Of a DNA stretch of 41,338 nt, positions 9,675 through 20,463 are shown in pieces; position 1 is the stretch's first letter, and every line of letters starts with the position of its first letter. The position numbers and the translations under genes were made by a program. The notes below the pieces were generated by a model that did not search any database, was not told where the DNA came from, and was given only the letters and a program-made list of their open reading frames with translations. Source of the DNA: Nemertoderma westbladi (Eukaryota > Xenacoelomorpha > Nemertodermatida > Nemertodermatidae); NCBI GenBank assembly GCA_032718475.1, contig JAUCBJ010001342.1, forward strand, positions 1-41,338. Direction: 5' to 3'.

Positions 9675-10799
9675 ATGGCCTCAATTCCAACTGGACCCGA
9701 CAGCGGATTCGTGAGCGGTGGCGTTAATCTGTCCGAGAACGTCCGTGGACAGCCATTCGAGGTGGGACCCAAATACGTCAACCTACAATACATTGGGGAA
9801 GGAGCTTATGGCATGGTCGTCTCGGCGCACAACAGCGAGACGGGACAACGAGTGGCCATTAAAAAGATTAGTCCGTTCGAGCATCAGACCTACTGCCAAC
9901 GGACACTTCGAGAAATTAAAATATTAACGCGATTTAAACACGAAAATATCATTAACATCCAGGACATAGTCCGTCCTTCCTCAAAGGAGCTTATGAAAGA
10001 TGTTTATATCGTTCAGTGTCTTATGGAGACCGATCTGTATAAGCTTCTTAAAACGCAACAATTGAGCAACGATCATGTTTGCTATTTCCTTTACCAGATT
10101 CTGCGAGGATTAAAGTACATCCACTCTGCAAACGTAATCCATCGGGACCTCAAGCCGAGCAACCTTCTCCTCAACACTACCTGCGACCTAAAGATCTGCG
10201 ACTTCGGATTGGCCAGGGTGGCAGACCCCAACCACGACCACACAGGTTTCCTTACAGAGTACGTGGCCACTCGCTGGTACCGTGCCCCCGAGATCATGCT
10301 CAACTCAAAGGGATATACCCGTAGCATCGACGTATGGTCAGTGGGTTGCATCCTTGCCGAGATGCTCTCGAACAGACCCCTATTCCCCGGCAAACACTAC
10401 TTAGATCAGTTGAATCACATTCTAAACATCCTGGGTTCCCCGTCACAAGAAGATCTAAATTCCATCAAGAATGAGAAAGCCCGCAGCTACCTGCAGGGGT
10501 TGCCCTTCAAGCAGAAAGTCCCGTTCAGTCGGCTCTTCCCCAAAGCCAGTCCAGCAGCGCTCGACATCCTCGAGAAGATGTTGACCTTCAACCCAAAGAA
10601 TCGCATCGACGTTATGGAGGCTTTAACCCATCCCTATGTCGAGCAGTACTATGAGCCTGCGGATGAACCTGTGGCTGAGAAACCATTTACCTTTGACGTG
10701 GAGTTAGATGACGACCCCAAAGAAACTATAAAGGATTATATTTACGAAGAGATTATTACTCTACCTGCGCGAATGGCTATGGGTACGGGGATGGTGTAA
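9675..10799 (+). CDS. ERK1/2-type mitogen-activated protein kinase, single uninterrupted ORF
   Basis: A 374-residue Ser/Thr kinase of the ERK1/2 subfamily, the terminal kinase of the Ras-Raf-MEK-ERK cascade acting in cytoplasm and nucleus. Visible motifs: Gly-loop GEGAYGMV (41-48), catalytic Lys63 in VAIKK, αC Glu80, HRDLKPSN with Asp158, DFG (176-178) and the TEY activation motif (Thr194, Tyr196) that MEK phosphorylates. Also present are APE (205-207), the MAPK insert and the acidic common-docking region near YYEPADEP (326-332). Length is close to the usual ~360. ATG 9675 is the first in-frame ATG after an in-frame TAG at 9627-9629 and has purine at -3 and G at +4. Vertebrate and fly orthologues have many introns; this copy has none across the full CDS, so it may be a retrocopy, although no poly-A tail remains. 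An unusual Cys115 replaces the conserved hinge Asp. All catalytic residues are intact, so it is probably functional. Confidence 0.93.
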   Translation: MASIPTGPDSGFVSGGVNLSENVRGQPFEVGPKYVNLQYIGEGAYGMVVSAHNSETGQRVAIKKISPFEHQTYCQRTLREIKILTRFKHENIINIQDIVRPSSKELMKDVYIVQCLMETDLYKLLKTQQLSNDHVCYFLYQILRGLKYIHSANVIHRDLKPSNLLLNTTCDLKICDFGLARVADPNHDHTGFLTEYVATRWYRAPEIMLNSKGYTRSIDVWSVGCILAEMLSNRPLFPGKHYLDQLNHILNILGSPSQEDLNSIKNEKARSYLQGLPFKQKVPFSRLFPKASPAALDILEKMLTFNPKNRIDVMEALTHPYVEQYYEPADEPVAEKPFTFDVELDDDPKETIKDYIYEEIITLPARMAMGTGMV

Positions 10800-10810
10800 C
10801 CTATATCATA

Positions 10811-11735
10811 TAGGCATATACGTGTACCGGTATTGGTTGTGTATATATACGTGTACGTACCGGTACCGGTATTGGACTGATTGTGTATATATACTTACGT
10901 CTACTGGTTGTGTATATATACGTGTACCGGTACCGGTGCTGTACTGATTTTGTATATATATACGTGTACCGGTACTGTACTGGTTGTGTATATATACGTG
11001 AATGTGTTATGGTACCGGTACTGTACTGGTTGTGTATATATACGTATACTGGTTGTGTATATATACGTGTACCGGTACCGGTATTGGACTGATTGCGTAT
11101 ATATACGTGTACTGGTTGTGTATATATACGTGTACTGGTTGTGTATATATACGTGTACTGGTTGTGTATATATACGTGTACCGGTACCGGTATTGGACTG
11201 GTTGTGTGTATATACGTGTACTGGTTGTGTATATATACGTTTACCGGTACCGGTATTGGACTGGTTGTGTATATATACGTGTACTGGTTGTGTATATATA
11301 CGTGTACTGATTGTGTATATATACGTGTACTGGTTGTGTATATATACGTGTACTGGTTGTGTATATATACGTTTACCGGTACCGGTATTGGACTGGTTGT
11401 GTATATATACGTGTACTGGTTGTGTATATATACGTGTACTGGTTGTGTATATATATACGTGTACCAGTACCGGTGCTGTACTGATTGTGTATATACGTGT
11501 ACCGGTACTGTACTGGTTGTGTATATATACGTGTACTGGTTTTGTATGTATATATACATGTTCCGGCACTGTACCGGTTGTTTATATATATACGTGTACC
11601 GGTACTTTACCGGTTGTGTATGTATATGCGGTATATATACGTATACCGGTACTGTTTGTGTATCTTTATATGAGTACTGGTTACCGTTAACAACCTTTAT
11701 ATTAGCGTATGTATGTATATATACATACCGGTACC
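10811..11735 (+). repeat. ~23-bp palindromic minisatellite (GTATATATACGTGTACTGG type) abutting the ERK stop codon
   Basis: The core unit is about 23 bp: ggttgtgtatatatacgtg followed by tact. A longer variant inserts accggtaccggtattgg. The unit is made of self-complementary words (GTATATATAC, ACGT, GTAC, ACCGGTACCGGT). The array begins about 12 bp after the kinase stop at 10797-10799, so it would form most of the proximal 3-prime UTR. Frames on both strands inside it (such as 252 codons on the minus strand) are Tyr/Thr/Ile repeat artefacts. Confidence 0.9.
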
Positions 11736-11750
11736 GGCTCTCTGTGAATT

Positions 11751-12750
11751 AGCTACCAAATCATTTTCGATTACATTAATGTGCTAAAAACATATAATTC
11801 GCGTCGACGTTTTCAATCTCTGGTTGTGATGTTATTTCTTTTCTATAACGTTTACTTCCATATGGCTGTTCTGCACCAACTGTTAAACCAATTATTGTTA
11901 TTTAATTTGTTGCTATAACTCTGCTGATGTTATGATACGTTTGTATTTTAGATATATCGTGTTATGTGATTGTATTATAACGCGGAACCACTTTTTTCTC
12001 TATCTTATTAATTGACAGGTGTGGGCCGGGCCGGTGGGCCATGTTTTAAGATTTCTTAATTTTTTTGATTTTTTTCCCACATGAATATGGAATATTGAAT
12101 AGTTGACGGGTTGTTATTATAATATACTATATTTATACATGTTAGTGGGGCCTTCGCCCAGACTGAAGTAAGCAAGCTTATAATATGGGTACTACTATAC
12201 TCTAACGGGAGTGCTGCGTCCCACGCAAAATATATTCCAGACTATTGTCTACATGTGTACGAAGTTTTGTTTAATTTCATCAAAGCGATTTTTTATTATC
12301 TTTCAAACGTACAGATAGCCCGACAGACACACCGACATAGAGACAGACGTTAAGCTCGCTTACTTCTCTCCCACACATACATTGATATATTATTTATGTA
12401 ACTGTGATCATATTGTTTGGAGGTCGGAAACAAAACAAATAATGTAGGTAGATTGCTATTCATTATGTATGGCATACGGTTTATTATTATTAATATTTTA
12501 TTTTATATATTGTTTGTACTAAAAGCCGTCCATCATATTATTAATTAATTGAATTGGGGATTTCGTTAATAATAAGAACTAACTGAACTTTGTTCGGTAA
12601 ATATTTATTTATTACAGTCAATCGATATCATCTTATTTGCTTTGCTACTTGTTCGATAGTCAGGGTGGGTAGCTGCTGTCATCGCAGCCGTTAGTCTAGA
12701 GAAAATAATTATTTACAAACTGATGCATTGTGCCTTGGCTCTGCAATAGT
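11751..12750. other. AT-rich noncoding DNA downstream of ERK
   Basis: No gene is recognised. It contains the candidate TIR element at 12165-12366. I saw no AATAAA between the kinase stop and this region; the first plus-strand AATAAA noticed is at 13113-13118, beyond the 10-bp minisatellite. If the gene uses a canonical signal there, its 3-prime UTR would exceed 2 kb and include both minisatellites. Confidence 0.45.
12165..12366. mobile_element. Candidate ~200-bp MITE-like element with 16-bp inverted ends
   Basis: gaagtaagcaagctta (12165-12180) is the reverse complement of taagctcgcttacttc (12351-12366) with one mismatch. The interior is noncoding and ends in a cagacacaccgacatagagacagac-like purine/pyrimidine motif (12324-12348), a style often seen in invertebrate interspersed repeats. 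No clear target duplication flanks the ends, so class assignment is open. Confidence 0.4.
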
Positions 12751-13067
12751 GCAACCACCAGCTACCACCAGCTACCACCAGCTACTACCAGCTACCACCA
12801 GCTACTACCAGCTACCACCAGCTACCACCAGCAACCACCAGCAACCACCAGCTACCACCAGCTACCACCAGCAACCACCAGCTACCACCAGCAACCAGCA
12901 GCTACCACCAGCTACCACCAGCAACCACTAGCTACCACCAGCAATCACCAGCTACCTCCAGCTACCACCAGCAACCACCAGCTACCACCATCTACCACCA
13001 GCAACCACCAGCAACCACCTGCTACCACCAGCAACCACCAGCTACCACCAGCAACCACCAGCTACCA
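12751..13067 (+). repeat. 10-bp minisatellite GC(T/A)ACCACCA, about 31.7 units
   Basis: Units are gctaccacca and gcaaccacca in strict 10-bp register across the entire array with no indels, only scattered substitutions (for example gcaaccagca at 12891, gctacctcca at 12951). Because the period is 10, all three plus frames read the same decapeptide series rich in Thr, Pro, Gln and Ser. The frames 12728-12931 and 12730-13161 are artefacts of this. Confidence 0.9.
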
Positions 13068-14099
13068 TTTTCGGACAATTATTCGATTTATTCGATTCGA
13101 GTCTTGCAATGTAATAAATCTGCCCAATAACTCATTGAACTGGAAGGACGCCCCTGGCTGACAACATAAACCAAAGCTAAAGTAAACACTATCTCTCCTT
13201 CATAGACTTATGTCTTCAATATACTACCCAGAGATAGTCAGTCCCAGGCTATACAAAATTAGTTACCTCGGAGCCAGCAGCTGCTACAGAGTATTACATA
13301 ACACAAATCCATTTACTATAACATTGCCTTTCTTTTCATTTCTTTGTTACATTCTCTCTTTTTGTGTAGTATCACGACACTTTAGTTCACAACTAATTTA
13401 TTGTAGATAGATTATAGAACATTAAGCAATTAATACTGTATAATCAGATGGGGGGGGGGGGGGGGGGGTAGGAATAATATAACAATAGGGATGAATACAG
13501 TATAATTAAAAACAAACCAAGACTATACAATATCCACAAGACTTGAAGCAGCCCCCCCCCCCCCCCCCCCCCCCCCCCTATGCAGTCTCATCAAACCTCT
13601 CGAAATATTGCAGGGGTGAAAAAGTATCACATTGTCCCAATCCAGATCAACTTGGGAGAGACAAAGAGCAACGGTTATTTATTTATTTTTCAGATACATC
13701 GCCAACACTTTCTTCTTTATGCTCATATTAAGTATACCGTAAAAACTCTTTAACCCAGTGGCCCCCTACTGTAAAAAATGTACATACGCCAAATGTCAAT
13801 ATGTGCGCCGCCTCGTCGGATTCCGAGTGGCCCACACCCGCCCAGGTGTGCCCACTGCGGATCTTCCGTAGTAAACCAATTTGGTCAGGTCAAATCCAAA
13901 CATTCACTGGAGATCACCAAATGGGGCGCTATGTGAAGTACCGTGCAGACACGATGAACGTTTGAAAAGAAAATTGTTTGGTTTTGGTTATAATTTGGAA
14001 TATAGGTAGAGGTACCTAAGATGCTATTCTACATGACAGCTCACCAAAATTTTATTTTTCGCTATTTAATATTAGTTAATACTAGTTAACAATAAAAAA
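13068..14099. other. Noncoding DNA with poly-G and poly-C tracts
   Basis: A run of 19 G at 13450-13468 and a run of 27 C at 13552-13578 lie about 85 bp apart and are complementary to each other. No protein domain is visible. The 62-codon frame at 13543 begins in the poly-C (poly-proline) and is rejected as a gene. Confidence 0.5.
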
Positions 14100-14960
14100 A
14101 GCTGAACCTCCAACTTTTGTGTCTCTGGACCCGAAAATTGGGTAAAAGTTATTTTTTGTGCTACCAAACATCGTCTGGACTGTGTAAGAATAACCAATCC
14201 AAATATGTTTAAAATTGGCCCCAAAATGGCTCCGTAATGGCCAAAAGTGCCTTTTTGCGCCAAGGGCTATTTCTCCACCTATTGAAATTTGTCGAAATTT
14301 GGAATCGAAGTTCAGAAGAACCCTGCATCTGTGCATCCAATTCTTCTGAACAAATTTTGCCTCAAATGCTCTGGAGCCTTCTTAGAACAAAAAAGGCCCC
14401 AAAACGGGAATCTTTTGGGCTATTTCCAACCAAATTTGTTCAGAAGAAGTATGGAGAAAGGTAATCTTAACAAGTGTACCAAATTTCAACTCTATTTCAG
14501 TTAAAATTGGCGGAGAAATAGCCTTTTTCATGAAAAAACGTCATTCTGAGATATGGGTGTTTAAAGTTTAAGGAACAATTCAAACCTTCCCGCTATTTTA
14601 GATAATACCATTTTTCTATGTTCAACAATAACTTTGTCAAAAATGAATGAAATTCAACGAAATTTTTCATGCTTGCTAAACAGATAACACGTAGTAAAAC
14701 AACGTTTTAGCAATTTTATTCATATCTGCACCGTGAGAGCCTTTTTTATGAAAAGGGCATCGTACAATTGTAAAATATAGTGCTGCTCGAAGGCTTGTCA
14801 AAAATCAGACTAGCTCTTACGTTTTGGGTAATAACTTGAGTTTGAGAAAAGATATGAGAAAACTGCTTGCAGATTTGAAATCTCAATTAAATTCGGCTCA
14901 TGATAGAATAAAAGTTTTTTTGTCAATTTCCAAAATAGGGGGGTGCAATAGAAATAGGAG
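14100..14960. repeat. Unclassified AT-rich interspersed repeat with inverted modules
   Basis: The sequence repeats a few modules in both orientations. ggctatttctcc (14265-14276) is inverted as ggagaaatagcc (14512-14523). ttgaaatttg/caaatttcaa words lie just inside both. gttcagaagaa (14310-14320) is inverted as ttcttctgaac (14341-14351), and a third copy sits near 14439-14450. Frames of 63-84 codons cross it on both strands without any recognisable domain. It looks like a transposon-derived noncoding repeat of unknown family. Confidence 0.4.
14310..14351 (+). repeat. Perfect 11-bp hairpin
   Basis: gttcagaagaa (14310-14320) and ttcttctgaac (14341-14351) are exact reverse complements, with a 20-nt loop. 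It is part of the inverted-module repeat around it. Confidence 0.6.
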
Positions 14961-15700
14961 CTAGAAAACACTGAATAGGAGAAAATCGAAAGTCGACGGA
15001 AAAGTGAATATCTGTTATTATTTTACATGGGCGTAGTTCCATGTTTCCGGAGGTATATTCGGGGTGCAGTGTTATAATCAACGTGGTGCTAATTCAGCTC
15101 AAGGGAAGCTGTTAGCAGCCCACGCAGTGGTGCCTGGATGCGGGAGTTCGTAAGCTTAATGTGGTTGTGCTCGACTTGAGTAGCCGCTATTAGCTACTAA
15201 CTAGGCAGCTGTGATCCCCTTAATGATAATCTTTCTGGATATCGAGGGATCATCCATTAAGGTTTCCAGGAAATCAACATGACCTTAGCGACAGGAAGCT
15301 GTGATATATACCGCATCTATTTTCAACACAACACCCGAATATTAATTAGTTTCATTCTCCCAGCTAGCTAACTATCCCGAAGTGCTCAGAGCAAGCTAAC
15401 CTTAATAATAGAACTATAAAGCCTGCCGTAGCACAGAATGAGAGCTTCCCATTTTAATTACTTCCCGTATTATTATTCATTGACTACACACGCGGACTGA
15501 TGCCATAATCCCGCAATTAATTATTTCCAGTTCCTATTAATGTTTTTTTACAGGTTGATTTGGTAACGCCCTTATTTACTCTAAAGATGGACGATGCTGA
15601 ACAATTATCAGACAAACAACTTGAAATTTTCAATCATTAGGGCCCTAAAATACCGCATATCCCGCCATTTGTGGCCCAATGAAATATGATAAACAACGGA
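14961..15700. other. Apparently unique noncoding DNA flanking satellite 1
   Basis: No ORF or repeat is recognised. The stretch 15300-15560 contains several TAATTA-type homeodomain core words (attaattag, ttttaattac, caattaatta). These could be regulatory, but words of this kind are common in AT-rich DNA. It is the last non-repetitive DNA before about 23.5 kb of satellite. Confidence 0.4.
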
Positions 15701-18700
15701 CTGATCAACCCGACGCGTGTTTACTCCTGGTTGGCAGCCTGGTACTGAGCAACCAGACGCGTGTTTACTCCTGGTAGGCAGCCTGGTACTGAGCAACCAG
15801 ACGCGTGTTTACTGGTAGGCAGTCTGGTACTGAGCAACCAGGCGCGTGTTTACTCCTGGTAGGCAGCCTGGTACTGAGCAACCAGACGCGTGTTTACTGG
15901 TAGGCAGACTTGTACTGAGCAACCAGACGCGTGTTTACTGGTAGGCAGTCTGGTACTGAGCAACCAGACGCGTGTTTACTGGTAGGCAGTCTGGTACTGA
16001 GCAACCAGGCGCGTGTTTACTCCTGGTAGGCAGCCTGGTACTGAGCAACCAGACGCGTGTTTACTGGTAGGCAGTCTGGTACTGAGCAACCAGGCGCGTG
16101 TTTACTCCTGGTAGGCAGCCTGGTACTGAGCAACCATGCGCGTGTTTACTGGTAGGCAGCCTGGTACTGAGCAACCAGACGCGTGTTTACTTCTGGTAGG
16201 CAGTCTGGTACTGAGCAGCCAGGCGCTTGTTTACTCCTGGTAGGCAGCCTGGTACTGAGCAACCAGACGCGTGTTTACTGGTAGGCAGCCTGGTACTGAG
16301 CAACCAGATGCGTGTTTACTCCTGGTAGCCAGCCTGGTACTGAGCAACCAGACGCGTGTTTACTGGTAGGCAGTCTGGTACTGAGCAGCCAGGCGCTTGT
16401 TTACTCCTGGTAGGCAGCCTGGTACTGAGCAACCATACGCGTGTTTACTGGTAGGCAGACTGGTACTGAGCAACCAGACGCGTGTTTACTGGTAGGCAGT
16501 CTGGTACTGAGCAACCAGGCGCGTGTTTACTGGTAGGCAGTCTGGTACTGAGCAGCCAGGCGCTTGTTTACTCCTGGTAGGCAGCCTGGTACTGAGCAAC
16601 CATGCGCGTGTTTACTGGTAGGCAGCCTGGTACTGAGCAACCAGACGCGTGTTTACTGGTAGGCAGTCTGGTACTGAGCAGCCAGGCGCTTGTTTACTCC
16701 TGGTAGGCAGCTTGGTACTGAGCAACCATGCGCGTGTTTACTGGTAGGCAGTCTGGTACTGAGCAGCCAGGCGCTTGTTTACTCCTGGTAGGCAGACTGG
16801 TACTGAGCAACCATGCGCGTGTTTACTGGTAGGCAGCCTGGTACTGAGCAACCAGACGCGTGTTTACTGGTAGGCAGTCTGGTACTGAGCAACCAGGCGC
16901 GTGTTTACTGGTAGGCAGTCTGGTACTGAGCAGCCAGGCGCTTGTTACTCCTGGTAGGCAGCCTGGTACTGAGCAACCAGATGCGTGTTTACTGGTAGGC
17001 AGACTTGTACTGAGCAACCAGACGCGTGTTTACTGGTAGGAAACCTGGTACTGAGCAACCAGGCGCGTGTTTACTCCTGGTAGCCAGCCTGGTACTGAGC
17101 AACCAGACGCGTGTTTACTGGTAGGCAGTCTGGTACTGAGCAGCCAGGCGCTTGTTTACTCCTGGTAGGCAGCCTGGTACTGAGCAGCCAGACGCGCGTT
17201 TACTGGTAGGCAGACTTGTACTAAGCAACCAGACGCGTGTTTACTGGTAGGCAGTCTGGTACTGAGCAGCCAGGCGCTTGTTTACTCCTGGTAGGCAGCC
17301 TGGTACTGAGCAACCAGATGCGTGTTTACTGGTAGGCAGACTTGTACTGAGCAACCAGACGCGTGTTTACTGGTAGACAGTCTGGTACTGAGCAACCAGA
17401 TGCGTGTTTACTCCTGGTAGCCAGCCTGGTACTGATCAACCAGACGCGTGTTTACTGGTAGGCAGCCTGGTACTGAGCAACCAGACGCGTGTTTACTGGT
17501 AGGCAGTCTGGTACTGAGCAGCCAGGCGCTTGTTTACTCCTGGTAGGCAGCCTGGTACTGAGCAACCAGATGCGTGTTTACTCCTGGTAGCCAGCCTGGT
17601 ACTGAGCAACCAGACGCGTGTTTACTGGTAGGCAGTCTGGTACTGAGCAACCAGACGCGTGTTTACTGGTAGGCAGTCTGGTACTGAGCAGCCAGGCGCT
17701 TGTTTACTCCTGGTAGGCAGCCTGGTACTGAGCAACCAGATGCGTGTTTACTCCTGGTAGCCAGCCTGGTACTGATCAACCAGACGCGTGTTTACTCCTG
17801 GTAGGCAGCCTGGTACTGAGCAACCAGACGCGTGTTTACTCCTGGTAGTCAGCCTGGTACTGATCAACCAGGCGCGTGTTTACTCCTGGTAGGCAGCCTG
17901 GTACGGAGCAACCAGACGCGTGTTTACTCCTGGTAGGCATCCTGGTACTGAGCAACCAGATACGTGTTTATTGGTTGGCAGCCTGGCACTGATCATCCAG
18001 ACGCGTGTTTACTGGTAGGCAGTCTGGTACTGATCAGCCAGGCGCTTGTTTACTCCTGGTATCCAGCCTGGTACTGATCAACCAGACGCGTGTTTACTCC
18101 TGGTAGGCAGCCTGGTACTGAGCAGCCAGACGCGTGTTTACTCCTGGTAGCCAGCCTGGTACTGATCAACCAGACGCGTGTTTACTCCTGGTAGGCAGCC
18201 TGGTACTGAGCAACCAGACGCGTGTTTACTCCTGGTAGTCAGCCTGGTACTGATCAACCAGGCGCGTGTTTACTCCTGGTAGGCAGCCTGGTACTGATCA
18301 ACCAGACGAGTGTTTACTCCTGGTAGGCAGCCTGGTACTGAGCAACCAGATGCGTGTTTACTCCTGGTAGCCAGCCTGGTACTGATCAACCAGACGCGTG
18401 TTTACTGGTAGGCAGTCTGGTACTGAGCAACCAGACGCGTGTTTACTGGTAGGCAGTCTGGTACTGAGCAGCCAGGCGCTTGTTTACTCCTGGTAGTCAG
18501 TCTGGTACTGATCAACCAGGCGCGTGTTTACTCCTGGTAGGCAGCCTGGTACGGAGCAACCAGACGCGTGTTTACTCCTGGTAGGCAGCCTGGTACGGAG
18601 CAACCAGACGCGTGTTTACTCCTGGTAGGCATCCTGGTACTGAGCAACCAGATACGTGTTTATTGGTTGGCAGCCTGGCACTGATCATCCAGACGCGTGT

Positions 18701-18915
18701 ATACTGGTAGGCAGTCTGGTACTGATCAGCCAGGCGCTTGTTTACTCCTGGTAGCCAGCCTGGTACTGATCAACCAGACGCGTGTTTACTCCTGGTAGCC
18801 AGCCTGGTACTGATCAACCAGACGCGTGTTTACTTCTGGTAGGCAGCCTGGTACTGATCAACCAGACACGTGTTTGCTCCTGGTAGGCAGCCTGGTCCTG
18901 AGCAACCAGACGCGT

Positions 18916-18984
18916 GAGACTAGGCGACCACACAGTACCCAATCACGAAGACGACGAACCGAGACGAAGCGACCACACAGTACC
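18916..18984 (+). repeat. 69-bp satellite 2 island inside satellite 1 (1)
   Basis: A gacgcgt|gtttac junction in satellite 1 is split by 69 bp that begin gagactaggcgaccacacag and end cgaccacacagtacc, about one and a half satellite 2 monomers. The left junction is the same as the main satellite 1/2 boundary at 31156. Confidence 0.9.
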
Positions 18985-20394
18985 GTTTACTGGTAGGCAG
19001 TCTGGTACTGAGCAACCAGACGCGTGTTTACTGGTAGGCAGCCTGGTACTGAGCAACCAGACGCGTGTTTAGTCCTGGTAGGCAGCCTGGTATTGAGCAA
19101 CCAGACGCGTGTTTACTCCTGGTAGGCAGCCTGGTACTGAGCAACCAGACGCGTGTTTACTGGTAGGCAGTCTGGTAATGAGCAACCAGGCGCGTGTTTA
19201 CTCCTGGTAGGCAGCCTGGTACTGAGCAACCAGACGCGTGTTTACTGGTAGGCAGCCTGGTACTGAGCAACCAGACGCGTGTTTACTCCTGGTAGGCAGC
19301 CTGGTACTGAGCAACCAGGCGCGTGTTTACTGGTAGGCAGCCTGGTACTGAGCAACCAGACGCGTGTTTACTGGTAGGAAAACCTGGTACTGAGCAACCA
19401 GACGCGTGTTTACTCTGGTAGGCAGTCTGGTACTGAGCAGCCAGGCGCGTGTTTACTCCTGGTAGGCAGCCTGGTACTGAGCAACCAGACGCGTGTTTAC
19501 TGGTAGGCAGTCTGGTACTGAGCAACCAGGCGCGTGTTTACTCCTGGTAGGCAGCCTGGTACTGAGCAACCAGACGCGTGTTTACTGGTAGGCAGACTTG
19601 TACTGAGCAACCAGACGCGTGTTTACTGGTAGGCAGTCTGGTACTGAGCAACCGGACGCGTGTTTACTGGTAGGCAGTCTGGTACTGAGCAACCAGGCGC
19701 GTGTTTACTCTTGGTAGGCAGCCTGGTACTGAGCAACCAGACGCGTGTTTACTCCTGGTAGGCAGCCTGGTACTGAGCAACCAGACGCGTGTTTACTCCT
19801 GGTAGGCAGCCTGGTACGGAGCAACCAGACGCGTGTTTACTCCTGGTAGGCATCCTGGTACTGAGCAACCAGATACGTGTTTATTGGTTGGCAGCCTGGC
19901 ACTGATCATCCAGACGCGTGTTTACTGGTAGGCAGTCTGGTACTGATCAGCCAGGCGCTTGTTTACTCCTGGTAGTCAGTCTGGTACTGATCAACCAGGC
20001 GCGTGTTTACTCCTGGTAGGCAGCCTGGTACGGAGCAACCAGACGCGTGTTTACTCCTGGTAGGCAGCCTGGTACGGAGCAACCAGACGCGTGTTTACTC
20101 CTGGTAGGCATCCTGGTACTGAGCAACCAGATACGTGTTTATTGGTTGGCAGCCTGGCACTGATCATCCAGACGCGTGTTTACTGGTAGGCAGTCTGGTA
20201 CTGATCAGCCAGGCGCTTGTTTACTCCTGGTAGCCAGCCTGGTACTGATCAACCAGACGCGTGTTTACTCCTGGTAGCCAGCCTGGTACTGATCAACCAG
20301 ACGCGTGTTTACTTCTGGTAGGCAGCCTGGTACTGATCAACCAGACACGTGTTTGCTCCTGGTAGGCAGCCTGGTCCTGAGCAACCAGACGCGT

Positions 20395-20463
20395 GAGACT
20401 ATGCGACCACACAGTACCCAATCACGAAGACGACGAACCGAGACGAAGCGACCACACAGTACC
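20395..20463 (+). repeat. 69-bp satellite 2 island inside satellite 1 (2)
   Basis: Same junctions and length as the island at 18916; it differs by gagactatg in place of gagactagg. Confidence 0.9.

Noticed and set aside
10801-11559. 252-codon minus-strand ORF downstream of ERK
   Set aside because: It is entirely inside the palindromic minisatellite; the same type of frame exists on both strands with only Tyr/Thr/Ile/Val repeat peptides.
12728-13161. Thr/Pro/Gln-rich ORFs that could look like mucin
   Set aside because: A strict 10-bp repeat gives the same peptide in all three frames, so openness carries no coding evidence.
14072-14504. Small ORFs of 63-84 codons on both strands
   Set aside because: They overlap one another in an AT-rich noncoding repeat with inverted modules and show no known domain.
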